Positions 1 to 11,394 of a stretch of 64,000 nt of DNA are shown piece by piece. The notes under the pieces were generated by a model. That model was not told the origin of the DNA and did not search any database. It saw nothing but the letters and a program-made list of their open reading frames with translations. Every line of letters starts with the position of its first letter. The first letter of the stretch is position 1. This stretch comes from Serpula lacrymans var. lacrymans S7.9 (lineage: Eukaryota > Basidiomycota > Agaricomycetes > Boletales > Serpulaceae). The stretch lies in contig NW_006763290.1 in NCBI RefSeq assembly GCF_000218685.1, positions 3,932,908 through 3,996,907 on the forward strand, in the 5' to 3' direction. The translations under genes and the position numbers were made by a program.

Positions 1-2040
1 AAAATTCAAGGTTCTTGGGCTTTATTTCAACTGCTGTCAGTTCAGTGACTACAGGTTGATTATATGTGACTGTATCAAACTATGTATTGACTGTACTAGA
101 CTACATGTTGACTATGGCTGACTGTGGCTGGGTTGACCTTGCCCAACTATACTGCCAATTGTGGCTCAGATCCCATCCATCTGGCCCTGTCACCTGCCCC
201 CACATGCGGATCTCAGATGGTACCAGGTGCTTTGGACCTGAGAACAGCCTGGGCCATCAGATCTGAATCTGATGTATATTATACTGTACATATCTGTTCT
301 AGCTGGCTCTGGGCTCATATCAGAACATTTGCTAGAGCTGGCACTAGAGCTGTTGCTATATGTATTGAAAATGTAGAACTGTGGTAGGAGAAGGCTACAA
401 CTTAATGTACTACATATTCTAGTTACATATATTTCAATGGCATTCCCTTTTGTTGATATCCACCCCAAGGTTTATATTGTTAAATGACCCAGCACTGATA
501 GCAGTGTCAATGTTGGTTTGGTCTTTGGATGCTTGAATGATTCTTTCTGCATTTCCAATCCCACATTTCATTCTGTCATCCTCAAGTACCCCCGCAAACC
601 ATCTCAAAAAATATCAGAAGGGATATCAATGTAAATAAAGAATAATGCTCACTTGGTTACCTTCACCGGAAAATTATGCTCACCACAAACCTTTTGAAGG
701 TTCTGGTCTACTTGCAACCAAAAGCTTTCTTCATTTGTCAGTAATTCTAAAATCATCCGCTGAACTGACAGGTCAGATTTATCAAATAATGCAAGATGTA
801 CACTTACTATAAATGCTACTTGGGCACACATCTGAACAGTAATATTCACATTTGCTTTAAACTGGCCATAAGTTGGGAGTTTTTGGCAGCATGCTATGAC
901 ATCCTTGTTTTTGTCTACTGCTTGCAAAATCTGTGTGTATGTGTTAATTGCGTACATAATATATCACAATCAAGTATTAATTTACCATTTCTTTGATGTC
1001 TGAGCAGTGCTGAGTAAGACAGTCACAACAATATTTCACTACCATTTCCCATTTCTCGACATCTTCATACAGTCCAGGATAACCCCACAAATGACTTGTT
1101 ACAAAACCCTGGGATACAATATAACCGTGGTCTTTGAATCAGACCAAATGCCACTCACCATAAGCACTTTGACAGGCCAAGCCCCAATATAGCTGGCTGT
1201 GTTTGCCAATAATAAAATATGCATGGCAAATTTGTCAATTTGTTTCTGCTAAGGATAAGTTTCATGCAGCCATCACAGAGGAAGAAACTCACTCACTCAG
1301 ACATGCAACAGAGCTTCCCAAGCTTCAGCACTCCCATGTCCCCCTCTTTTGGGATCTTCGGCCACCTTCAGCAGCAGTGCATACTGCATGATTTCACGCT
1401 CAGCTGCTGAAGCCTTGTATGTATATAGAGTCAAAGTCAGATAATTGCTAGTAACACAATCATAAAATGTGACATACTTTGACAAATTGTAGTAGTTCCT
1501 GTTTGCTTTCTGGCTTTAATTTTTTCTGGCACGCATGAATATCTACAAATTGTGTAGCCGCTAGAGGTTATTTCAGGAGGTGAGTTGTTGATAGTATACT
1601 TATCAAGGAGTGAGTTTTATCCTGAGTGGGTGTTCTTGATGCCATTATTTCTTCAGAGTCTCCTGTGCTGATGCCAAAGCTGCACCCTGAGATTGGGGGC
1701 TCCAGCTCTTGATGCACAGATGGTGTGCATTGTTTATCAGCATCACCACCTGGTGATATTGGAGGACTTGAAATATTGTAAGCTGTGAGTCTCTCCTCAA
1801 ATCTAACCATTATGAGTTGAAGTGTGGGAGAGATTTCACAAAAGATGAAGTAATATGAGATATAAAAATCGGCCATCATTTGGCACAGGATATTTTTTGA
1901 AGGCCACATCTGTACAAGTCCCTGAGCCTTTATCTTGATTATATGGCTCCAAAGTGTAAAATTCTACCTGAAGGCAAGTTTGTTTGCAACAATCTTATAC
2001 CCTATATCACACACCATAAAATAACCTCAACAACTTACAG
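1..2040. other. Unassigned decayed sequence
   Basis: No gene can be assigned. The first 190 bases are rich in near-repeats of TTGACTA/GACTGT, similar in style to 7380-7760. Short minus-strand open stretches (649-957, 1568-1909) lack recognisable motifs; the one at 1568-1909 has a Ser/Pro/Asp-rich segment. The stretch is probably old transposon sequence. Confidence 0.4.
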
Positions 2041-2042
2041 GC

Positions 2043-3074
2043 TTGGGAGGAAAAAAAGGCAGCCAGATTAAGTGCTACTTCTGCATGTTTGTCAATTCTA
2101 CAGGCCCTTGCAGGTTCTCACAAAATGCCCTCAAGAAACATCTTGAGCTGCCTAAATATCAGAAAGCTGTACTTACTACTACAAACATCTGGCAACATCA
2201 GCGCCAGCAAGATGTCACCCCCAGTCGCAACATAATGTGGCAGAAATTGCACAAGTGCACATATCACCACCAACCAAGGATCAAGAATCCCCTCCTCAGG
2301 GAAATGCAGAAGATCCATCTGTTAATGTTAGCTATCAAGAAGGCTTATTATATGACATGGAAGGTGATATAATCATGTTTTCAAGAAAATGATGCAAGTC
2401 TCACTAATGTGCAGGCTTTGATTGATGAATTGAGTTAGCCATCAATTGTGATTGCACATCATCTTGATCACTGACATTTTTGCTGCTATATCATAGCAAT
2501 TGACTCTTCCGACAATGTATCAGACAATGGTAACAATGATGAGAGTGGCACCAGTGCCAATTGTAAAGCAGAAGAGGTATGGTGTCCATATGGTTCAAAA
2601 GTGGTATGTAACACCACATAAACTGCTGGCAAGCACCTATTGGCAAGCATTGTTATGGTGCTGTCAGCAGGTGCTCAACAGTGGTTACCCAACTTCTGCC
2701 ATTTCTTTCATGTCTTCTCCAAACCACCATGTTATTAGATGTTCACATTAGACATGTTGGATAATCTCCCCAGACTGTGTTTGTTGACTGACCATCTAAA
2801 TTTCATAATCTGGATGCTCAAACAACTGGGAGTATATGATGTTCCCTCACTCCAGTGGCTGCGTCATACACAAGATCACCTCACCAAATCTATTGGCATT
2901 CCGATAGGTATGAAGACATCCCCACAAGGCAATGTCTTTTATCAAAATGGAGTTGCCGAATTACTGGCACTAGTATGTATTTGCTCATTACATGATTCCA
3001 CATGCTATTGACATTTTAATATCCAGGACTGGGCTAATCCCCAGGTGCGGCCTCATATGCAACTGTATCCAGTA
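2043..3074 (+). pseudogene. Remnant of transposon-associated protein, broken by a TIR element
   Basis: I cannot name the family with certainty. The piece at 2739-3010 reads as a coherent protein segment (LDNLPRLCLLTDHL, then LGVYDVPSLQWLR, then GNVFYQNGVAELLAL), followed after a stop by QDWANPQVRPHMQLYP. This resembles large uncharacterised proteins that occur in many copies in Agaricomycete genomes next to transposons. Upstream, 2043-2200 contains a CYFCMF...H pattern that could be a decayed zinc motif. The parts lie in different frames and several stops intervene, so it is not functional. The segment ends exactly where the TIR element at 3075 begins. Confidence 0.4.
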
Positions 3075-3641
3075 CATCAGGAAAAATACTTTGGCTATAT
3101 AGACTCTAATAGTACTATAGTTGCAAATATAGCTGCCATAGTGATCATAGCTGCAATAGAAACCCAACATCTATTCAGGAACAATGTGCTCTTATAGTAC
3201 TTTTATAGTTGGCTATAGCCTCTTATAGCATTTATAGCATATGGCTGACTATATGAGCTATGAGAGAGTTTGTGGCTGATTTTAAAAAGAAAAATTCACA
3301 CACAAGGTTTGAACTCTCAACCTGTTGGTCCACTTTTTTGTGGACCAATCAATCTACAGCCACATACCACACATTTATCCACTACACCATAAAGACTTAC
3401 AAAATATACTATACATGTATAATATATTGACCTTCCATGGACTTGTCATTTGTTTTACACATTTTCACAACTTATACTTGGATAAAGCATTGTTATAAAT
3501 ATGTACTATGGTCTTAACAGCTATATAGGCTATTAGAGTTATAAGAACTATTATAATGCCTTGCTAGCCATACAACATTGTGCTCAAACTTAGCATAAAT
3601 AGTATTGCCTCTGCTATATAGCCAAAGTGTTTTTCCTGATG
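3075..3641. mobile_element. TIR element, family T1 (CATCAGGAAAAA ends), non-autonomous
   Basis: The ends CATCAGGAAAAATACTTTGG (3075) and its inverted counterpart finishing at 3641 match over 28 bp with one mismatch. A TA dinucleotide flanks both sides (3073-3074 and 3642-3643), a possible TA target duplication. There is no transposase. The interior is rich in CTATATAG / GCTATA repeats and carries a tRNA-like block (3305-3412). A second element with the same ends lies at 19120-20119, and a lone right end at 3644-3807. Confidence 0.75.
3305..3412 (-). repeat. tRNA-like block inside TIR element T1
   Basis: On the minus strand an A-box-like TGGTGTAGTGGATAAATG is followed by a hairpin (GGTCCAC...GTGGACC) and a B-box-like GAGAGTTCAAACC. 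The same arrangement occurs at 19290-19400 in the second T1 element. The T-stem does not pair well, so I read it as a tRNA-derived (SINE-like) relic rather than a tRNA gene. Confidence 0.5.
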
Positions 3642-3643
3642 TA

Positions 3644-3807
3644 TAGCATTTTAAATTATGTGTCTATAATACTATTATTGCTTTTGTTGCTCCCTTGCTC
3701 TTATTGCTCATATAGTGCTATAAGTGCTATAGGTGCTATAATAGTCTTTATTTACACATATGTATAAACCCCTCTGCTATATAGTAAAAGGCTTTTTCCT
3801 GATGCAG
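3644..3807. repeat. Truncated right end of a second T1 element
   Basis: The stretch is GCTATA-rich and ends with CTATATAGTAAAAGGCTTTT TCCTGATG, the T1 right terminus, with no matching left end. It abuts the complete T1 copy at 3641. Confidence 0.5.
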
Positions 3808-3829
3808 CTTGTGGACAGCATACAATGAT

Positions 3830-4790
3830 AATATTTCCAGTTGAGTAGCTTGTTGCGATACTTGGGCATGCAGCTCATATGTCTTGACAGTGCCATTTGG
3901 CTTTTTCTATGCAATATAGTGTCAGAGGCTGTGGATCTCTGATTCTGTCAAGCCATTTGGCTCAGAAACAGAGGATAGTGGAACAATCGGTCACTTGTAT
4001 TCACCCAATAGTTTTGCCTGCAGGTCTGTTTGAATAGTGGGACTATTTCCAATAGTATTATAATTTTGTATTGAGTTATTAACACTATAGTTAACTCCTC
4101 CACCTTGAAGGTCACCAGCATTGCCAATAATCTCATCATCATCCTCACCATTATCATTGGTGGCAATAGCATCATCATCCAAACCACCACTATCAGGATC
4201 AGAGAATGTCAAAATATCCTGGTTTTTAGCCTCTTCACTACTCTCATGATCACTATCAGGATCATCAATCTCAATATCCAGAGATATAGCTGCAAATTTA
4301 ATGTAGAGTGTTTAATATGCAAGACAAAAGAAAAGAAAAAAAGTACCTTGAATATCAGCATCAACATATTTTGAGTTGCTGCTCTGATTGTCAGAGAAAT
4401 GAGCTACAGATTTGACACAAAAATAATTATGATATGATACATAAAAACAATAAAATACATACACTGCTCAGTATCAACACTTTTGTTGTTCTGTGTATGA
4501 GAAAAGTGAACTTGCATCTCATTATCAACAGTATCATCTAGAAAACTATGTCAGCATCACTTATATATATCATTAAAATAATATCAACATACTATCTTCA
4601 GTGTGATGTGCATTATTTGATGAAAAACTCGACAGAAAATCATTATTGAGTCTGATGCATAGCTCTAAATAAGCTCTGAATACTGATGAAAGCTGTAAAT
4701 TTGGAGTATCAATCAAGGCTATATCACTCTGAAGATGACTTTCAATGGTTCTAGTACTTCTTTCCTTTGAAGGAAAGCACTTGGCACAAA
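3830..4790 (-). pseudogene. Intron-bearing gene remnant, unknown transposon-associated family
   Basis: The minus strand carries at least four coding blocks that join in frame across GT-AG introns. 4790-4597 gives ERSTRTIESHLQSDIALI. 4540-4465 gives DTVDNEMQVHFSHTQNNK. 4402-4347 follows. 4287-3992 is an acidic block with DPDSGGLDDDAIATNDNGED. Beyond 3991 the protein sense continues (PIVPLSSVSEPNGLTESEI, then KKPNGTVKTYELHAQVSQQA) but is interrupted by three stops, so the gene is dead. The acidic, low-complexity N-terminal half and the tail recall multi-copy uncharacterised Agaricomycete proteins found near transposons. I assign no function. Confidence 0.45.
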
Positions 4791-5069
4791 AAACAAGACA
4801 TTGAGGGAAGAGACAAAACTTGAAGCTTTAGGCCTTGAGGCAGTATAATCAAACTGATCTGATTACATTGATTGGCAACTGATAGAATCATTTTCTGATC
4901 ACAATTTCTGACAAATACATTACAACAAGGCCTCCCTCATTGTTTTCCACATTAACAACATAATTTTGCCTGTTGTTCTCAATTGACTCATTTAACTACC
5001 CAGGGAGCATTTATTATGGTATAATCTTTTTATTATCTTTCATTCAATCAGTTGACTATGTTTAAATAG
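4791..5069. other. AT-rich spacer
   Basis: This stretch separates the divergent gene remnants at 3830-4790 (minus) and 5070 onward (plus). No motif or repeat is recognised. It may hold the remains of a shared promoter. Confidence 0.3.
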
Positions 5070-6480
5070 AGTCTAATTTTCTTCAACAAACAGATACATT
5101 ATCATCCGGCAATTCCAGTCTTTTCTTCCCATCCACATCCTCAATATTGCTGGATCCGCTCTCTGTTGAATCCCTAACTTTTGAGGACCTTCTCAGGAAC
5201 CGCCATTTTGGCGAAACTATCCAAAAATACCAAAATGCAGCCAAACAATTCCTTGAGACCCAGGCCTATTAGAACAAACTTCTAGGTCAAATAAAGGGGC
5301 TGTTGGCCGAAGAAGAAGGTCATATTGAATAGCAAAAAGCCAACAAAAAAAAAGCTACAATAACTTGAGGATGATGTCTGGCAATTAAATAGCAAAGAAA
5401 TCAAGACTTCAAACAGTCCTTAACAAGCGGGGGTACTCAGTGTAAGTCTTTCCTATTCAATGCTACCTATTTACTAATTATTTACTTGTTATTATGGTGG
5501 AGGAGTCTTGACAATCTATCCTAGTAACTCAGCCTCTTACATAGCCTATAGGACTTTGAGAACTGTACACACAACAAAGATGTGGGACTTATGGTGCTAA
5601 ACCCCTCATGGCCTGCAATGGAGTGTGCTATCTGTCATAGAGACAGTACTATGATCACTGCACAAGAGTGGGCAGCCATCAAGGCCTCCACTTGTATCAT
5701 TCACCACAAACTTGAACAGCTTCCTGACCCCAAATGTGGCTCACAAAAATGCTCTAGAACCAATTATAGGTAAGTCCATCCAATCCAGTGTGAAAACAGC
5801 CTGCAGAAAATAGAAGTGCTGCAGCCGTTGCTCGCACTTTGTTTGAATCACTGGAAGGCAGAGTTTACATTATGACAAATGTTGAGGTCTAGAAAACAGA
5901 ATGAAGAGGGTGATAATAAAGATGGAACTCTTACTGGTGCTGTCTCATCAGGTATAGGAACTGAAATGCAAAAACAACGCCAAGCACGTTCAAGCCTTGA
6001 TCAGAAGGCAAAAAAGCAATGGCCAGAGGGTAATGTTGTGGAAACAACAGATTCTGACATGGCTATTGACTTTCCAGGAGACAATTCTGCAAATGCCTCC
6101 GCCTACTTTAAGTAAGTGCTTTTATTCTTCCATTATTTCAATGTTAATCCTATTTTGCAGTACCTGTATGAAAATTAATTGCACCTCCATCATTCCTTGC
6201 TGCTGCCTTACCTGCTGGGTCAAAGAAGTACAATATTGATTTTATTAAGGTGGGGAAGGCCTTAGATAATCTGAGAGGTGTTTTCTTCTTCTTCTTTTTT
6301 CTTTCAAACTCATTCATCTTATTAGCTATTTTGTCTCAAGATTATTTCCCATTCTCTACAGCTGGCATCAATTTACTTGATGCAATGGGTTTGAACCCCA
6401 ACTTTTGTCTGGTTCTCCATCGCCAGAGACACTTTGTTTTGTTGAGCAAATAAAACAAGCGGACCTGAACTCACCGGAAT
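5070..6480 (+). pseudogene. Multi-exon gene remnant, unknown transposon-associated family
   Basis: The first block (5075-5330) reads SSGNSSLFFPSTSSILLDPL, then LTFEDLLRNRHFGETIQKYQ, then LLGQIKGLLAEEEGHIE, broken by single stops at about 5268 and 5330. This looks like a coiled, charged N-terminal segment. A second block (about 5580-5770) contains ECAICHRDSTMITAQEWAA and ends at a GTAAGT donor. A third (5879-6112) contains RKQNEEGDNKDGTLTGAVSS and ends in another GTAAGT. The donor sites and retained protein sense show a former spliced gene; the stops show it is inactive. It is divergent to the remnant at 3830-4790, so the two may come from one element. No function can be assigned. Confidence 0.4.
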
Positions 6481-8439
6481 TTAATGAAGATAATCATGGC
6501 CTGTCCTGGAGACATCAACATTCAAGTCCAGCTGGATGAGGGTTTCAACTGTACTCACATCTTGGAAGTTGATAGGAAGTCATGAAACTGCCAGATATCT
6601 GATTGCCACTGCAATCAAGACATACACTGTAGCAAGGCACATTTGTTTCTAGGACGCTGGAGGGGTATATTCTTTTCTTTCTTTTTCATACTCTACTGGT
6701 ATTGCTCTACCTACAGCAAACAGCAAAGGGAAAAAATTATTGTATCAAACACAACATGAGCATTTTTTGCAGCCAGTACACAGCCAATTCCCCAGCCTAC
6801 GTCACCCTCTTCATCTATTGTCTTGTTGCAGGCACCCCAACCTTCATCCATGTCAGACTTATTCAGCATGAGCATCCTCACCTCTGTGGCTGCCAAGATT
6901 CTATCTACAAGCCAGAGTCAGCCCGTTAGTGGTGAATCTAACTCGCCAAGTGAAGAGGAACAGTGAGCAGAATTTCAGGTAAGCTTGTAATCAATTTCTT
7001 CAGTTCAATTACTCACATCAGATTTTCTTTACAGGGTTTTATGAAGTATAAGCTTATTGAATGGGATTAAAAGCCACAGTGTACACCTTCCCAACTTGAA
7101 ACAGTGGGAAAAAAAAGGTAAGTCTATTTTTTATTCATTTGCTATATAGTTACATATATTTGTAGATCTTGTGACTGCAATCCTTGCACTGGCCCCTGAA
7201 AAGTAGCCCTCTAAGGCTGAGATCTCAGCGTTCTTGGGTAAAATGATTTTTTTTTTCTTTATTGATTCAACTTTTGTATTTTTTGCTGCAGTTGCATTTT
7301 GATTGTTTGTCTTTGCCGTTTTTCCATCATGTTTTAGACTTGTAATAATTTTTGTGTTATTTGTAAATTAATTTTTTTGATTGTGACTATCTCAGACTAC
7401 CATTGGACTAAGGGCAACTAGAAAATTGACTACAAGTGACCAAGGATTTGACTACAGATAACTGTGAGTGACTAGAAAATTGACTACAGAGCACTATTCC
7501 TTGACGCATCACTGGACTAAGTCAAAGACTACATGGACTAACCCGGACTATAGTTGGACTGGGATGGACTACAATTTAACTAAAATATGGGGAGACTGAT
7601 TGCTGAAATGTGACTTAATTGGACTATCCCTGGGTGTTTCAGTCCACCAATTACACATTTCTTGCAGAGCGGACTATTGCCTGACTATATAGGACTTGAC
7701 TTGACTACTTTTTTTACTGAGTGTGACCAGAACCAAACTTGGACTCAATAATCAATAAATTAGAAAAATTGTGAGCTTGCAAACAGACTGGTAATTGTGG
7801 ACCATAGCATAGCAGGTCACACATTTGTGATATGGGACTTAGCCAGATTTCAATGTTGCTAGCTTGTAGGTTGTGGTTACTCAGTAGAACTAGATTGGAG
7901 TAGTAAAATGCATCTGGTTACATTATTTTAAGCCCTCCACACTGTCATAACTGAGAAAACCATCAGAATTTATCTGATTGCAACCTCCATATTCCCTCAC
8001 TATCAACATGTCCTACAACATAGATGTAATTCTTCCCCTCTGCTCTGCCTGTGTTTACAAGATGCAAAAACGGGTGGACACAGAGCCACTGGTGCAGCAG
8101 ATAGTGTAAATTTTGTACAAAAGGGGGCCACAGGTCATTATCATTGTTGTAGCTGATACTTAATAAATATTTTGTGATATTCCTATCTGTCACCTATTTG
8201 AGACCCATTATCACTATGTAGTCCATTGCAAACTACAACTGTAACATATACTACTTTTGTTGTGATTATTAGGTTCTGCTTGCTGACTAACCAGCTTCAC
8301 CAAAATTCTGCTAAGTCCCGACTCACATTTGGTGGGATGTCCGGCATACTGCCAAAATGAGGTCCGTGTGTACCAGCTGTTTCTGATTTTTGTGTTAGGA
8401 CTGGTTGGTTACAAGCCTAGTCTCCCATAAGCAGACCTA
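6481..8439. other. Unassigned sequence with a GACTA-rich segment
   Basis: No gene is recognised. 7380-7760 is a run of degenerate near-repeats built on TTGACTAC / GGACTA / GACTACAG (about 20 occurrences of GACTA in roughly 370 bp). Intron-like GTAAGT and polypyrimidine tracts at 6100-7260 suggest decayed spliced coding sequence. Confidence 0.35.
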
Positions 8440-8495
8440 GTCTGGTCCGATTTAACAGTGGTGCTGCAGGAGCCCTCCCTTTGGTCCCTTTAAGT
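8440..8495 (+). repeat. Left inverted terminal sequence of the helicase/DUF6589 unit 1
   Basis: Reading inward, the stretch contains ATTTAACAGTGG, then GGAGCCCTCCCTTTGGT, then TTTAAGT. The reverse complement of 14581-14635 shows the same three blocks in the same order and spacing (one-base difference). It therefore forms an inverted pair around the helicase and DUF6589 genes. The exact outer boundary is not clear. Confidence 0.6.
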
Positions 8496-8742
8496 GAGCA
8501 AACAGTGAAGTCCAAGTTTGGCATTCATTGGCATAAGAGAGAAGAATGTATAGGCCATCAAATGGATGCCAAAAAAACTAGAATACTACAAAGTCTACTG
8601 CATAGTGTAGCATATATGCTAATACCAATATTAATACTGTTCTAAACCATGCTTCTATCAACTCCAAGTTGGCTGTTGCTCAAACAAAGGACTCTGGTGT
8701 GAGGGATTATAGAATGCCACCCCAAACTACAGCACTGGTCAG

Positions 8743-10840
8743 TTGGTGCTCGTCAGTTTTAATTTAATAGTTGGGTACACTCACTGGCAGGTTCATCAAC
8801 AGGTACCAGGAGTTGGACCCATACCTAAAAACCCAGTCCTCCTGCTCATAACTCCCCTCATTGCTCTAGGGGATACACAAGTAAGGCATCACAGCAACCA
8901 AATTACAACAGTAATATTGCTTACTTATTTACAGGCTGCCAAAATGTGTGCACTAGACACCAAGGCCATATCTGTCAACAATGATACTGTCTTAAAAGCG
9001 CGAGCAATGGGCTGGGACCGACCTTGTGGATGAAGTACATCGATGCAAGTGGTTAATATTGCTTTGGAGTCCTGAGAAGCTTACTACACCCAAAGCAGAC
9101 CTCATAGACCGAGACAAGGTGTACTGCAAAAACCTTATCATGCTGGACATAGATGATGCATACATTGTATCTTCATAGGGAGCCAATTTCTGGAAAGTGT
9201 ATGATCAGATGGGGCAGCTTCACAAAAGGCTACCCAAGAACATACCTCTTATAGTGGTCACTGCTACTCTTGTCCCAGGGGCAGAAACAATGGCAGTTTA
9301 TAGGAGCTCTAGTTCTACTTTGAGCGTCATTTATGTGAACATCAAAACATCTGGATTATCATCCAAAGACTCACCCATAATATCAGCAGCTATGTATTTC
9401 CAGATATCCTATGGGTTCTAAATTGGGGCAAAAAAGTAGTCATCTACTGCAATACCAGAGAGTTAACATATTGAATAGCTCAATAATTTTCCAGCTTCTT
9501 ACCTGAGGGTTCTAAACAAAGTCAAGCCATCCAATTTTGGTATTCAATCACCTCCACCTCATACAATGACAAAACACTTGATATTCTTGCCAACAACCCA
9601 TCTACACAAGTTGTAATTGTTACTATTGCATTTGGGACGGGAATACACCGCCCCAATATTCTCAAGGTTGTTAATTATGGCTTAGCAACTGGGTCCGACA
9701 GACAGGTTGTACTGGCTGAAATACAGACAATGTAGTGCAGTGCTATACATATATTGAGGCATCTATTTATCAGCAAGCTCACCTCCAGGCTGAAAGGCAA
9801 AAACAGCACACACTGCAAGTTGTCAAAACAAAAAGAGATGACAATTGTAACAACCAAGAGTTGTTTACTCTGGTGCACAACTCAGACAAGCAAAGAGTAA
9901 TGATGAGGGAGTGGTTACCCCTTAGGTAGGACCGAGTTAGTTGTGGGTATACAATAGGAGGACTCACTAAGGAGTCTTCTGGATCTATTGGGTATTTATA
10001 CTACTACAGGGTATTGTACTTATGTACTGTACAGTTGATGAAAGCAGTGGCTGATGATGTCAGAGGGCACAGCCTGTGTGACCAGCTCCACTGCGTGAGA
10101 GATGGAGTTTGAACAAAAAGGGAAAGTGCCGCATGGCACAGCGTGTGAAAACTACAAAAAAAAGTTGAAGAGGAGAATAAATATTAAAGGTCCAAAAATT
10201 GTGTATTGTAACAACAATTGTGGAACCTGAAGCCAAAGCCTTGGGAATAGAATCAGGCTTGGCCCGGCTTCTCACTGCTCATGCCAACAATACTTGCCTG
10301 CAGGTAGCCATTAACTTGGTCTATCAGAACCCAAGTGAACACACATTTACTGATTGCCTCATCGCAAGGTGTTCATTTCCGTGTAGTTCATGCGAGCCAC
10401 TCCCACCACCTCAAGCCATGTCAAAACCCCCACTGCCTCAATGTTTGCCTCCCAGCAGCCCTCAAAAACCTGTCAAAGTCAAAGTGGGACCATTGCTACC
10501 ACCTCCACTCCCATAAAAAACCAAAAAGCATGCAAAAAAATCTCTCAAGGAGTTTGGAACTCAAAAATGGGCCCTCAAAGCTGAACCTCACTACAATTGG
10601 ATCCCTCACATCACTTTTTGGACTGATAGTGTCCTCATCTGCCTTGTTAACAGTTTTTGCCTCATACATTCTCAGATCTACCTAAATGACCTGATCCCCA
10701 ACTGGAAGTTTCTTGCAGATAACGGTGCAGCTTTATTTTCACTGATTGAGGCTCTGAATAGTTACTATGATGTGTGGGCAATAACTCCAAGGCTAACTGT
10801 ACTAAAAAAGTGGCTGCAACAAGAGCTGAAAAGAGTATAA
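8743..10840 (+). pseudogene. RecQ-like DEAD/DEAH helicase, pseudogene (unit 1)
   Basis: Helicase motifs appear in the right order but across several frames. LLLITPLIALGDTQ (about 8830) is the motif Ia region. LIMLDIDDAYIV (about 9135) stands where RecQ proteins have the DExH box. IPLIVVTATLVPG (about 9250) is motif III. VVTIAFGTGIHRPNI (about 9620) is motif V, followed by VVNYGLATGSDRQ. After an inserted solo LTR (9846-10213) the protein sense resumes with EPEAKALGIESGLARLLTAH, a cysteine cluster CLIARCSFPCSSC, and a C-terminal tail ending near WLQQELKRV (10838). No Walker A was found upstream. RecQ-family proteins are 3'-5' DNA helicases, and multicopy RecQ-like genes are also known from fungal subtelomeres. 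The frame changes, stops and LTR insertion make this copy inactive. It converges on the DUF6589-like gene at 11395-13924. Confidence 0.65.
9846..10213 (-). mobile_element. Solo LTR, family B, inside the helicase pseudogene
   Basis: The 368-bp sequence begins TGTAACAACC and ends ATTGTAACA, with a perfect 5-bp target duplication ACAAT on both sides (9841-9845, 10214-10218). On the minus strand it matches the family B LTR at 46814-47203 along its length, including the block around TGATGATGTCA. Removing LTR plus one ACAAT restores continuity of the helicase protein sense, so the insertion came after the gene was in place. Confidence 0.9.
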
Positions 10841-11394
10841 CAATAGGTGAGTTCTCTCAATTGCTTACTGTTTACCTATCAGTTTATGTGCTATGTTTTC
10901 TGGTGAATAGGGCCAATAAGGAGAATCTTCCGCCACCAGCCACTTAGTCAAAACTTGATAGCCTTCATCCATGTTCTGAGTCCCCTCTACTCCCCAACCA
11001 CATCTCATCCTTCTTTGCAAGCCAGTCCATCCATTCACTTCCATCAGCTCTCTTCCACCTGTGTGACATCCCAATCTATACTTGGTTGATCATACTTTCA
11101 CAGGACCATCTGGTCCCTCCACCTTCAGCTTTTGCACTTGCATGCAAACATCAGCACAGGCTTATAGAGCAGGCCTCAACTCACACACAGCTCAAATGGC
11201 CCTGCTTGCCAAAAATGGTAAGCTATTTTCTCTTTGATAATGGGACAGGACAATGACAGTACATTTTAGAGTCAAGGTCGTTCATCTTCAATGGACACTC
11301 AACAAGTTTTAGTTGCTGGTGACCAAGTGGTAAGTTTTCTCTCTATCTTGCATCTTATACCAAGCTAATTTTTATTGACAGTCTCTGCACAGTA
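10841..11394. other. Spacer between convergent helicase and DUF6589-like genes
   Basis: Apart from short polypyrimidine tracts and intron-like GTAAG sites near 11217 and 11330, no feature is recognised. It lies between the 3' ends of two convergent genes. Confidence 0.3.

Noticed and set aside
8450..8465. CACTG as the exact end of a CACTA transposon
   Set aside because: Similarity between the three terminal motif copies continues on both sides of CACTGTTAAAT, so it is not the boundary.
8743..10840. Helitron RepHel helicase
   Set aside because: No Rep HUH motif and the helicase motifs look RecQ-like, not Pif1-like; no CTAG-type Helitron hairpin end was noticed.
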